A DNA stretch of 41,192 bases, taken from Actinomadura fibrosa (GTDB taxonomy: Bacteria; Actinomycetota; Actinomycetes; Streptosporangiales; Streptosporangiaceae). The translations under genes were made by a program, and so were the position numbers. The notes beneath the pieces are model-generated. The model saw only the letters and a list, made by a program, of their open reading frames with translations, was not told the DNA's origin and ran no database searches. The stretch spans positions 1 through 41,192 of the forward strand of contig NZ_CAACUY010000068.1 of NCBI RefSeq assembly GCF_900659615.1. Reading direction: 5' to 3'. Below are positions 23,718 to 31,762 of this stretch, in pieces. Each line of letters starts with the position of its first letter. Positions within the stretch are counted from its first letter, which is position 1.

Positions 23718-24879
23718 CGCCCTCAGGGGCTTGGGCGGCCCGCGCGGCGCGAACGCGCGGGCCGCGGTTCGCGGTGTCCCAGGTGACCGGCAGGCCTTCG
23801 AGGGTGGTGAGGATGCTCTGCGGACGCCAGGTGAGCGCGCCGTCCGGTACCGCCTGCCGCAGCGTCGGGAAGGCGTCGAGCAGGGCGGTGAGCGCTTCGG
23901 CCACCTCCATCCGGGCCAGCGGGGCGCCCAGGCAGTGTTTGGCGCCGTGGCCGAAGCTCAGATGCCGCCCGGCTCGCCGTGTCGCCTGGAAGCATCCGGG
24001 GTCGGGAAAGTGCCGCGGGTCGTTGTTGGCCCGCTGGACATCGATGATCACTAGATCGGACGCGTGGATCGTGGCCGTGCCCAGGCGCATGTCCTCGACG
24101 GCGACGCGCGGTACGCAGCGGGGGAAGGGCGCCTGCCGCCGTAGTGCCTCGTCCACGGCACCGGTGAGCAGTGCCGGTCGCCGGCGAAGGAGCCGGAGCT
24201 GCTGGTCGTCCCGGAGCAGGAGGAGGACGGACGAGCCCAGCAGGGCCGCGGTCGACTCGTATCCGGCCGCCAGGAGGACGGTGCCGAAGGTGCGCAGCTC
24301 CTGGGGCGTCAACCGGTCCTGCTCCGTGGCGAGGATCAGGTCGCTCAGCACGTCGTCGGCCGGCTCGGCCCGCTTGGCCTGGACCAGGTCGCCGATGTAG
24401 CGGGTCACGCGGACGCGGCCGCGCCGTACCGTCTGGGACGGCGCGTGGGCGGCCATCGCGTCGATCACCCAGCGCTCGAAGCGCTCCCGGTGCCGGTAGG
24501 GCACGCCCATCAGCTGGCACATGACCGACATCGACAGGGGACGGGCCAGGTCGGTCATGAGGTCCGCGGGCCGTTCCGACACCCGCATGGCCGAGAGCAG
24601 CCGCCTGGCGCGGGCACGGACGTAGGGTCGTAGCCGCTCGATCCGGCGCGGCGTGAACGCGGGCGCGACCAGCCGCCGCAACCGGACGTGATCGGGACCG
24701 TCCACGCTCAGGATCGACTCGGGCAAAGGCTCGCCCAGCAATTCCCCCGGATATATGTCCCTGCGCATCGCCGATGTCGTGCTCAGTTGACGACTTGCCA
24801 AAGCGTGACGGGCTTCCTCATATCCGGTGACGAGCCAATAAGGGCGGCCCTCGGAGAGGTGCAATCGCTCTACTCCCAC
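23707..24879 (-). CDS. Cytochrome P450, N-terminally shortened
   Basis: A 390-residue protein from GTG 24879. I-helix AAGYEST (204-210), ExxR pair (Glu244, Arg247), PxRF-region equivalents near 290 (RHFPDPGCF), and heme loop FGHGAKHCLG with Cys316. It is a bacterial class-I P450 that needs ferredoxin and reductase, none of which are nearby. The first 25-30 residues normally seen (DPYPLYxRLR and beyond) are absent: residue 1 already lies in VERLHLSEGRPYWLVTGYEEA. In frame upstream there are six more plausible P450-like codons (GYLAAV), then a TAA. The gene may be functional from the GTG or may be a slightly truncated remnant. Confidence 0.85.
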   Translation of the reverse strand: MGVERLHLSEGRPYWLVTGYEEARHALASRQLSTTSAMRRDIYPGELLGEPLPESILSVDGPDHVRLRRLVAPAFTPRRIERLRPYVRARARRLLSAMRVSERPADLMTDLARPLSMSVMCQLMGVPYRHRERFERWVIDAMAAHAPSQTVRRGRVRVTRYIGDLVQAKRAEPADDVLSDLILATEQDRLTPQELRTFGTVLLAAGYESTAALLGSSVLLLLRDDQQLRLLRRRPALLTGAVDEALRRQAPFPRCVPRVAVEDMRLGTATIHASDLVIIDVQRANNDPRHFPDPGCFQATRRAGRHLSFGHGAKHCLGAPLARMEVAEALTALLDAFPTLRQAVPDGALTWRPQSILTTLEGLPVTWDTANRGPRVRAARAAQAPEGVSR

Positions 24880-24901
24880 GGCGGCAAGATATCCTTAGGC
24901 C

Positions 24902-25897
24902 GTGCCTGATGTCATTGTGCTGAGCACCGGGCGATGCGGGTCCACTCTGGTCACGAAGTTCCTGGCGTCTCATCCGGATGTGCTTGGTTTGAGTGAGTTC
25001 TTTGCCGCCCTTCCTCGCGAGGCTCTCCTGCCGGATTCTCTGAACGGTCGAGGATTCTGGGACAGGTTGACCGGTATCGACCATCCGGTGACGCGGCTGC
25101 ATCGGCTGGGCCTTCCGCTGCCGTCCGAGGCCCTCTACGGTTCGACGGGGGGACGCTTTCCGCCAGGCGCCGTACCCGCCATCTGCGTCACGACCCTTCC
25201 GGCCCTCAGCGACGACCCCGACAGCCTGTTCGACGAGCTGTCCCGCGCCGTCTGCGGACGGCCGTACGCGCCCATGCGCGAGCACTACCGCGGTATGTGC
25301 GCATGGTTGTGCCGCCGGCTGGGCGGTGGCGTCGTTGTCGAAAGGTCCGGTGCGTCGCTGGGAAAGACGGCCGCGCTTCGGGGTCTCTTTCCCGAAGCCA
25401 AGTACGTTCTGTTGCTGCGCGACGGCATGGAGACGAGCATCTCCATGAGCCGCCGTCCGCTGTTCCGGCTTGCCGCTCAGGATCAGCGGCGCCTGCGCGG
25501 TGGGCGCCGTCACATCGATGCGGCCGGTGAGCAGGTGGCCATTGAGGAGTTCGGCCGTCTGTGGAGTGGAATGATCTGTGCGGGAACATCCGCGTTAACC
25601 GGAATTCCCGCCGAGCAGTTGCTGGTACTGACCTATGAGGAACTCGTCGAGGACGCCCGTGCGCAGTTGCGGCGGCTGGCCGCGTTCATCGGCGTCGACG
25701 CCTTCGCCGAATGGCTGTCCGAGTGCGACGAGCAGGTCGAGCCGCCTCCGCTGCGGGCCGGTGGGCTCTCCGAAGGCGACCGGGCGGCACTGCGCCGCTC
25801 ATGCGCCGCGGGAGGCAGGGCACTGCACCGCTTCCTGGCCGCGCACGGGGCCTCACCCGGTACGGATCACCGCGTCGGCGTCCGGGTGGCGACGTGA
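24902..25897 (+). CDS. PAPS-dependent sulfotransferase-like protein
   Basis: A 331-residue protein from GTG 24902. The 5'-phosphosulfate-binding loop is VLSTGRCGSTLVTKFLASHPDV at the N-terminus, followed by VVVERSGASLGKTAAL, then FPEAKYVLLLRDGMETSISMSR (3'-phosphate-binding-type Arg/Ser segment) and LLVLTYEELVEDARAQLRRLAAFIGV, typical of bacterial sulfotransferases. The acceptor is unknown. It is divergent from the P450 with only 22 bp between starts; oxidation followed by sulfation of one metabolite is an attractive but unproven link. Confidence 0.85.
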   Translation: MPDVIVLSTGRCGSTLVTKFLASHPDVLGLSEFFAALPREALLPDSLNGRGFWDRLTGIDHPVTRLHRLGLPLPSEALYGSTGGRFPPGAVPAICVTTLPALSDDPDSLFDELSRAVCGRPYAPMREHYRGMCAWLCRRLGGGVVVERSGASLGKTAALRGLFPEAKYVLLLRDGMETSISMSRRPLFRLAAQDQRRLRGGRRHIDAAGEQVAIEEFGRLWSGMICAGTSALTGIPAEQLLVLTYEELVEDARAQLRRLAAFIGVDAFAEWLSECDEQVEPPPLRAGGLSEGDRAALRRSCAAGGRALHRFLAAHGASPGTDHRVGVRVAT

Positions 25898-25919
25898 GGA
25901 CTCGCGTATGACGGCGCCG

Positions 25920-25970
25920 GTCGGCATACGGACGGGCGGTGCCCGGTCCGGGCACCGCCCGCGTGCCGAC
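25920..25970. terminator. Strong bidirectional terminator hairpin
   Basis: A perfect 11-bp stem GGGCGGTGCCC (25934-25944) / GGGCACCGCCC (25950-25960) with a 5-nt loop, enclosed by an outer 7-bp arm GTCGGCA (25920-25926) / TGCCGAC (25964-25970). It lies between the convergent sulfotransferase and the small secreted protein genes. Confidence 0.8.
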
Positions 25971-25973
25971 GCC

Positions 25974-26312
25974 CTAGCGGTCGATCGCCGCAGCGCCGCC
26001 CTTGCAGCCGGCGTGGGCCACGCCGAGGACGGGACTGGCATTGCCGCACTTGTTCTTGACGAGGTTGATCGGCGCGTCCAGCAGCGACACGACCGGCCGT
26101 TCCACCGCGGCGACGGCCCCTCCGGCGCACCGGCCGTGGCCCGTGCCGAGGACGGGGTGGCTGACCCCGCACTTGTTCTTCACCTTGTTCACCGGAACGC
26201 TGATCAGTGACGCCAGGGGCGGCTCGTCGGCCTGCCCGTCCGCGGGCACGGCCAGTGCCAGGCTGGACGCCAGCACGCCGACCACGCCGATCCTCGGCAA
26301 TATCCTGCGCAT
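25974..26312 (-). CDS. Secreted protein with two Cys-loop repeats
   Basis: A 112-residue protein from ATG 26312 with AAAGGAG upstream. The signal peptide covers residues 1-26 (hydrophobic GVVGVLASSLALAVPA). The mature part consists of two repeats of about 41 residues: ISVPVNKVKNKCGVSHPVLG and LDAPINLVKNKCGNASPVLG, each followed by xxHxxC and GG. Each repeat has one Cys pair (48/62 and 89/103), giving a 13-residue loop with a shared PVLG-xx-H core. It recalls chaplins (paired Cys loops in secreted Streptomyces proteins) but lacks their hydrophobic amyloid-type strands. No known domain; cell-wall or extracellular role inferred. Confidence 0.78.
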   Translation of the reverse strand: MRRILPRIGVVGVLASSLALAVPADGQADEPPLASLISVPVNKVKNKCGVSHPVLGTGHGRCAGGAVAAVERPVVSLLDAPINLVKNKCGNASPVLGVAHAGCKGGAAAIDR

Positions 26313-26509
26313 GAGTCTCCTTTGTCCTTTTCCCAGGTGCAGATGGGTGAGCGAATTGAGCTCATTGACTTCTGGGAGGATCGAGACACCGCTCATGCAC
26401 GACCCTAGCCATTGATGATCTTGGCTTCGGGAAGCGACACCCTCCGGCGAGCGTCCCGTGGTCGAGCGCGAACGCCGTTGGCCAGGGCGCGCTTTGGCAT
26501 AGTGGCGGT

Positions 26510-27052
26510 GTGAGCGAGCTGGTCACGGAGCGGTTGCTCCTGGTGCCGTGGGAGGAGCGGTTCAAGGACGAGCTGGCGCGGCTGACCTCGGATCCGCTCG
26601 TCCACCGTTATCTCGCGGACGGACGTCCATGGGACGCGGAGTTCGTCGAGCAGAGGCACCGCGTCTACCTGGAGCATTGGCGTGCGCACGGGTTCGGGTG
26701 GCGCGGCATTCTCGGTGACGGCGCCTTTCTCGGTGTCGCGGTGCTCGCGTACGCCGGGACGCGGTTTCCCGGGGTCGAGAGTTCGGCGTTCGAGATCGGC
26801 TGGTGGTTGTACCCGCGGTACTGGGGGCGGGGGTTCGCGGTGGAGGCCGCGACCGCGGTCCGCGACGACGCGTTCGAGCGGCTCGGCGCCGAGCGGGTGG
26901 TGGCGAGGTTCTGGCCGGAGAACGCCGCGTCCGAGCGCGTCGCGATCAGGTTGGGCATGCGCGTGGAGCGCGAGGCCGTCGGGGCGTCCGGGGAGCGGAT
27001 CAGGATCTGCGTCCTCGACCGCGATGACTGGGAGCGGCACCGGTCCGCTTGA
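26510..27052 (+). CDS. GNAT acetyltransferase (RimJ/RimL-like)
   Basis: A 180-residue protein from GTG 26510. It begins with the RimJ-type TERLLLVPW segment, has FEIGWWLYPRYWGRGFAVEAATAV (acetyl-CoA loop, WGRGFA) and ends FWPENAASERVAIRLGMRVER, all characteristic of the ribosomal-protein-acetyltransferase-like subgroup that modifies N-terminal amines or small molecules. Monocistronic; substrate unknown. Confidence 0.88.
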   Translation: MSELVTERLLLVPWEERFKDELARLTSDPLVHRYLADGRPWDAEFVEQRHRVYLEHWRAHGFGWRGILGDGAFLGVAVLAYAGTRFPGVESSAFEIGWWLYPRYWGRGFAVEAATAVRDDAFERLGAERVVARFWPENAASERVAIRLGMRVEREAVGASGERIRICVLDRDDWERHRSA

Positions 27053-27090
27053 CGGAGTCCTGAGCGTGCACGTGCCGGTCATCCGATCTT

Positions 27091-27192
27091 TCACCGGCAG
27101 TCGTCCTCCATCGCCGCCCGCAGGAGATCCTTCGCCAGCCGGAAATCGTCGTAGTAGTCCAGGCCCGACGGCAAACGGTCCAGATCGTGCAC
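27091..27192 (-). pseudogene. Possible gene remnant or very short gene
   Basis: A 33-residue frame from GTG 27192: HDLDRLPSGLDYYDDFRLA then LLRAAMEDDC-Arg-stop. The composition is protein-like and acidic/helical, unlike the shadow frames around it, and the reading is coherent to the stop. No start with a Shine-Dalgarno and no family recognised, so it may be the last piece of a lost gene. Confidence 0.35.
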
Positions 27193-27574
27193 ATGTGATC
27201 GTGTGCGGAGATGACCCGCCGTAACGGCCCTCGACGCGCCGGGAGGCGGGGCGGCGGTCAGGGCCCCGTCCAGCCCGCCGACGGAGGGCGAAATGGCCCA
27301 GCACGGGACTACTCAGCAGTGCGAGCGCGAGTGCGAGGGTAGCCGAGGACCGAAGGTGGTTCGGAATACCTGAGGTCAGGGATGTTCGGGTTCGGGGGTT
27401 CCCGGCATGGTTGTGGGCGTTCGTTCCGGACGGCGCGCGCGGCGTGCCGGGCCGGGCGGGCGGACTTTCGGGGGAGTCCGCCGCCGGGATCGGCGGCGGC
27501 CGGAGGCGGCCGGGTCGGGGGACCCGGGCGCCCGGCGTGGCGCGGCTCCCTCCCGCGGGCTAGGGGGCCACAGG
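27193..27574. other. Upstream region of the giant operon, no clear gene
   Basis: Contains short runs of GCGAGxGCGAG around 27320 and an in-frame ATG (27407) that would add 56 low-complexity Arg/Gly residues to the next protein. GTTCGG heptamers at 27359 and 27384 are not spaced 11 bp apart, so a PHO box is not supported. Probably holds the operon promoter. Confidence 0.4.
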
Positions 27575-30500
27575 TTGAGCGAGATCGCTTCCACCACGCC
27601 GTTCGTCGTGTTCGGGCCGATGGTCCGGAGGGTCGATCGGACGAGCGTGACCGTCGTCGTCGGGGTGCGGGAGCACTGCCAGGCCACGCTGCGGGTGTTC
27701 CCGCTCGGCCCGGCGCCCGGGTACGCGCGGGGCGCGCCGGAGGTGTCGGCGGCGGCGCCGACCGTGCGGCTGGGGGAGTCGCTGCACGTCGTGGCGGTGA
27801 CCGTGCGCGGGACGTTCGGCGCCGGGGCGCTGTTCGGCTATGACCTCGACTTCGGCGGGCAGCGGACGTCGCTGCTTTCGGCGGGCGTCGTCCACGCCGA
27901 TCCGAAGGAGGCGAAGGGGGCGCTGGCCTATCCGGGCGGTCCCGGGTGGCCGAGCTTCCCGACGCCGCCGGACGATCCGAACAAGCTGCGCGTCTTCCAC
28001 GGGTCGTGCCGCCGGCCGCACGCGGAGGGCAAGGACCTGCTGCCCGCGCTCGACCACATCGTCCGGGTGAGTGTTGGGGATCCGCTGGCGCGCCCGCATC
28101 AGATGATCATGACCGGGGACCAGATCTACGCCGACAACGTGGCGGACCCGCTGCTGGTCATGATCCAGCAGGCCACCGCCGCGCTGGGGATGGCCGCGGA
28201 GACGCTTCCGGCGGAGGGCGGCCCGGCGGACACGGCGCTGCGTCCCGGTCTGCGGCGGGACGTGATGCAGAAGCAGGCGCACTTCACGTCCGGGCACTGC
28301 GACAGCCATCTGATGTCGTTCCGCGAGTACGTCGGCATGTACCTGATGGTGTGGTCGGACGTGCTGTGGACCGGGCCGGTCCCCAGGTTCGAGGACGTCT
28401 TCCCCGAGGACACCGCGATCCTCAAGGACCCGGCGCGGCGCAAGCCCGGCGAGGACGTGTACCGGCTGATCGTCCAGGGGCTGCCGTACCGGCCGTTCAA
28501 GCATCAGAAGGCGATCGCGGAGCGGTTCGAGCGCTGGCGCGAGGAGGCGCCGATGCTGGAGGAGTTCCGGGAGGGGTTGTCGCTGGTGCGGCGGGCGCTG
28601 GCGAACGTCCCGACGTACATGGTCTTCGACGACCACGACGTCTCCGACGACTGGAACATCGGCACCGAGTGGATCACCAAGGCCGTCATCGCGGACGGGC
28701 TCGGGCGGCGGGTCGTGCGCAACGCCCTCGCCGCGTACGCGGTGTTCCAGCACTGGGGCAACACGCCGGACCGGTTCGCGGACGGCACGCCGGGCCGCGC
28801 GGTGCTCGGGGCGCTGGAGCGCTGGCTCGCGGCGCCCGGCGCGGCCGACGACGCGGCGCTGCGCACCGGGCTCGGGCTGCCGCTGGAGCTGAAGGACGGC
28901 GTCCAGGTGAAGCCGCCCGCGGCGGACATGCTGGCCTACCACTACACGATCACCTGGCCGCGCTACCAGCTCGTCGTCCTCGACACCCGGACGTGGCGCC
29001 GCTACGTCGGCAACCGGGGCGTGCTGCTGCTGGACGACGGCCCGATCGACGCGATGGTGGGCGCCGAGCCGCCGCTCGGGGACGACGCGGTGACGATCGT
29101 CGCGCAGCCGACCGCGTTCCTCGGCGTCCCGGCCGTCGAGCAGATCGTCCAGCCCCTCGCCAAGGCGTGGGGCGGCCGGTACGCGGCGGACGCGGAGGAC
29201 GCCTGGTTCCACGACGACGCGTCGCTGCACAAGATGGTCGGGCGGCTGTGCGCGGCGGCGCCGAAGGACGCGGACGGGGTGCGGCGGCGCCGGCTCGTCC
29301 TGCTCGGCGGGGACGTCCACTACGGGTTCGCGGAGCGGTCGCGGTACTCGGCGGTGCTGCCGTACGCGTGCGGGCCCGACCGGACGAAGCCGTACGAGGG
29401 CGAGAACCGGACGGAGGCGGTGCTCGCCACGTTCGTCGCCAGCGCGCTCCGCAACGAGGACGACCTGACGAAGCTGCTGCACAAGACGGGCTACGGGATC
29501 GGCGACGTCGTCCCGCACCTGCACTATGTCGGCTGGTCCGGGGAGGACCGCGGCGGGGCGCGGCGCCAGGTGGGCGTCGAGGTGCCGCTGACGGGCGGCG
29601 ATCCGGTCGGCTGGTCGGTGCAGGGCAAGCCGTCCGTCGGCGAGCTGAGCGAGGGGCGGATGCTCACCGTCCAGCCCGAGTGGCGGCTGGCGACGCGGTT
29701 CGTCCGGCATGACGAGGCCGATCCGAAGCGGAGCGCCACCGGGGCCGTGCCGGTGGGCGACCCGACGGGGAAGTCGGGGCCCGAGGCGCTCGCCGAGTAC
29801 CTGGCGGCGTCCCGCGACTTCGACGGCTACACCGGCGACTGGGGCAGCGGCAAGGAGATCGTCGGGTACTGCAACCTCGGGGAGCTGTCGTTCTCCTGGG
29901 GGCAGGGCGAGGACAAGAAGGCCACGCAGACGCTGTGGTGGCATCTCGGCGACCGGCCGGAACCGGGCCCGTTGACGACGTACGAGGTGAACCTCGACCT
30001 CGGCCCGTCCCTCACCGAGGACATCCCGTACGGGTTCGTGCTGCGGGAGTTCGACCACGACGCGAACGCGTCCGGGCCCGCCGTGTACGACGGGTTGCGG
30101 CGCCCGGCCGTCCTGACCGCGGGCAAGGTCGTGGAGAAGCTCCAGAAGGACCTGCTCGAACTCGGCTTCCTCGCCCCGTCGGGGTTCTACGGGACGTACG
30201 ACACCGAGACCGTCCGGGCGGTGCGGGAGTTCCAGACGTACGCGCGGCGCTCCCGCGCGGCGCGCGAGGACGGCAACGCCGCCCGGTACTCCGACCGCCT
30301 GCACCCGGTGGACGTCCCGGACGCCGACCGGTACGTCGGCCCGGTCAGCGGCGTCGCCGACCTGCCGACGCAGCTCACGATCGCGAAGTGGAAGCGGAAC
30401 CGCTGGCGGTGCCCGGTGGTGGTCGAGGGCTGGCGGATGTCCGGGACGACGCTCGCCGAGCTGGTCGACCCGAACGTGTGGGGCGCCGGGCAGGTGTCCG

Positions 30501-31762
30501 CGTCCACGCGGCTGTTCGCCCGCGACATCGCCGGTCCGGCCGTGGGCCCGGCGCCGCCAGGCCACCCCGAGCTGACGCCGCTCGGTTCCGTCGTCACCGA
30601 CCCCTCGTATCCGGACGGGCCCGGGCCGGTGCTGCCGGGCCGCTCGGAGCTGCTGCCCGAGCACCTGCTGCCGCGGCTCCCGGACACCTCGTCCGGGCCG
30701 ACGCTGGCGCAGCTCGTCGCCCGCCGCGCGGACGAGCACGTCGCGAAGCAGCTCTCGACGTTCAAGGTGCTCCGCGCGGTCGCCGAGGCGACGGCCGGGG
30801 CCTGGTTCGACGCCGTCACCGCCAACGACGCCGCGCTGCTGCGCCTCGGGCCGTTCGGCTGGGCCGCCGACGGGCCGTTCCCGCCGGTCACGACCGTCCG
30901 GCAGAACCGCGAGTGGTCCGGCGAGCTGTGGGCCTACATCGCGTTCCTGCGCGCCACCGACCGGGACGCGTTCGACGTGCTGACCGGCGGCGCCGGGCTC
31001 GTCCCGCTGCCGGGCTGGGGCGCCGACGGCGGCGGCCTGCTCGACACCGGGCTGCGGATCCCCCGGTCGCGTCCCACGCTCACCGCCGAGAACGGCAAGC
31101 CGGGCGCGCCGCTCGCGCACGAGTTCTCGCTCGGGATCTTCCGCGACTGGCACTGGATGTACCGCTTCGCCGCCGCCACCCGGACGGACGGCGCCGTCCG
31201 CCGGAGCTTCTGGAAGCCGGCCCGGCAGCGGCTCCACGATCTGCTGGCCGCGCCGTGGGACGGTCCCGCCGCGCCCGCGACCGTCGGGGCCGTCCCCGGC
31301 GCGGACGGCAACCCGCGTCCCGCCCGGGTCGGGGACCTGTTCACCTCCGAGCGCGCGGCGGGGATGCTCGCCTGCCTGCACCTGCTCGAACCCGGGTTCG
31401 TGCTGTCCGCCGCCCAGCCCGGCGCGGCGGAACCGCCCGAGAGCCGCTTCGCCGGACGCGCCGCGACGCCCCTGCACGAGGTCCTCAACGCCGCGAAGGC
31501 GCTCGGCCCGGACTTCTCCGGCGCGCCGAACACCTGGACCGGCGACCACGAGACCGCGCTCATCACCGCGCTGGCCCGCGCCACCGCGACCCGCGCCGGG
31601 GTCGCCGCGCCGGTCGAGTCCGTCCGGAACTGGCCCGCGTGGCCGACCGGTACCCCCTACACGCTCCCGATCGACGCCCTGCCTCCCGCCGACCGCAATC
31701 TCTCCGGCGGCCGGAACTCCCTGCGCCTGGACACCGACGACCTCCCGAGGAGGCAACCGTGA
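27575..31762 (+). CDS. PhoD-like metallophosphatase fused to peptidoglycan-binding domain (giant operon gene A)
   Basis: A 1395-residue protein. TTG 27575 (AGGGGG 8 nt upstream) is preferred; an ATG at 27407 adds only low-complexity residues. Residues 1-110 form a beta-rich PhoD-like N-domain. The metallophosphatase core has GSCRRPH, GDQIYAD (181-187), FDDHDVSDDWN (352-355 DDHD), a late active-site segment LGGDVHYGF (578-585), all as in PhoD-like enzymes. Residues about 849-890 are a peptidoglycan-binding domain type 1 (LQKDLLELGFL, GTYDTETVRAVREFQ). The C-terminal 450 residues (WAYIAFLRATDRDAF, FRDWHWMYRFAAATR) are unrecognised. There is no signal peptide. The stop overlaps the next start as GTGA. 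Expected substrate: phosphodiesters or phosphomonoesters, location unclear. Confidence 0.85.
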   Translation: MSEIASTTPFVVFGPMVRRVDRTSVTVVVGVREHCQATLRVFPLGPAPGYARGAPEVSAAAPTVRLGESLHVVAVTVRGTFGAGALFGYDLDFGGQRTSLLSAGVVHADPKEAKGALAYPGGPGWPSFPTPPDDPNKLRVFHGSCRRPHAEGKDLLPALDHIVRVSVGDPLARPHQMIMTGDQIYADNVADPLLVMIQQATAALGMAAETLPAEGGPADTALRPGLRRDVMQKQAHFTSGHCDSHLMSFREYVGMYLMVWSDVLWTGPVPRFEDVFPEDTAILKDPARRKPGEDVYRLIVQGLPYRPFKHQKAIAERFERWREEAPMLEEFREGLSLVRRALANVPTYMVFDDHDVSDDWNIGTEWITKAVIADGLGRRVVRNALAAYAVFQHWGNTPDRFADGTPGRAVLGALERWLAAPGAADDAALRTGLGLPLELKDGVQVKPPAADMLAYHYTITWPRYQLVVLDTRTWRRYVGNRGVLLLDDGPIDAMVGAEPPLGDDAVTIVAQPTAFLGVPAVEQIVQPLAKAWGGRYAADAEDAWFHDDASLHKMVGRLCAAAPKDADGVRRRRLVLLGGDVHYGFAERSRYSAVLPYACGPDRTKPYEGENRTEAVLATFVASALRNEDDLTKLLHKTGYGIGDVVPHLHYVGWSGEDRGGARRQVGVEVPLTGGDPVGWSVQGKPSVGELSEGRMLTVQPEWRLATRFVRHDEADPKRSATGAVPVGDPTGKSGPEALAEYLAASRDFDGYTGDWGSGKEIVGYCNLGELSFSWGQGEDKKATQTLWWHLGDRPEPGPLTTYEVNLDLGPSLTEDIPYGFVLREFDHDANASGPAVYDGLRRPAVLTAGKVVEKLQKDLLELGFLAPSGFYGTYDTETVRAVREFQTYARRSRAAREDGNAARYSDRLHPVDVPDADRYVGPVSGVADLPTQLTIAKWKRNRWRCPVVVEGWRMSGTTLAELVDPNVWGAGQVSASTRLFARDIAGPAVGPAPPGHPELTPLGSVVTDPSYPDGPGPVLPGRSELLPEHLLPRLPDTSSGPTLAQLVARRADEHVAKQLSTFKVLRAVAEATAGAWFDAVTANDAALLRLGPFGWAADGPFPPVTTVRQNREWSGELWAYIAFLRATDRDAFDVLTGGAGLVPLPGWGADGGGLLDTGLRIPRSRPTLTAENGKPGAPLAHEFSLGIFRDWHWMYRFAAATRTDGAVRRSFWKPARQRLHDLLAAPWDGPAAPATVGAVPGADGNPRPARVGDLFTSERAAGMLACLHLLEPGFVLSAAQPGAAEPPESRFAGRAATPLHEVLNAAKALGPDFSGAPNTWTGDHETALITALARATATRAGVAAPVESVRNWPAWPTGTPYTLPIDALPPADRNLSGGRNSLRLDTDDLPRRQP

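Noticed and set aside
25206..25589. Minus-strand frame inside the sulfotransferase gene
   Set aside because: Composition is Arg/Thr-rich and the plus strand encodes a complete sulfotransferase with motifs.
27350..27400. GTTCGG motifs before the PhoD-like gene as a PHO box
   Set aside because: Spacing is not 11 bp and the heptamers lack the CACC end, unlike the array at 11980.
27407..27574. N-terminal extension of giant operon gene A
   Set aside because: The 56 residues are Arg/Gly low-complexity, and TTG 27575 has a ribosome site directly before the conserved domain.
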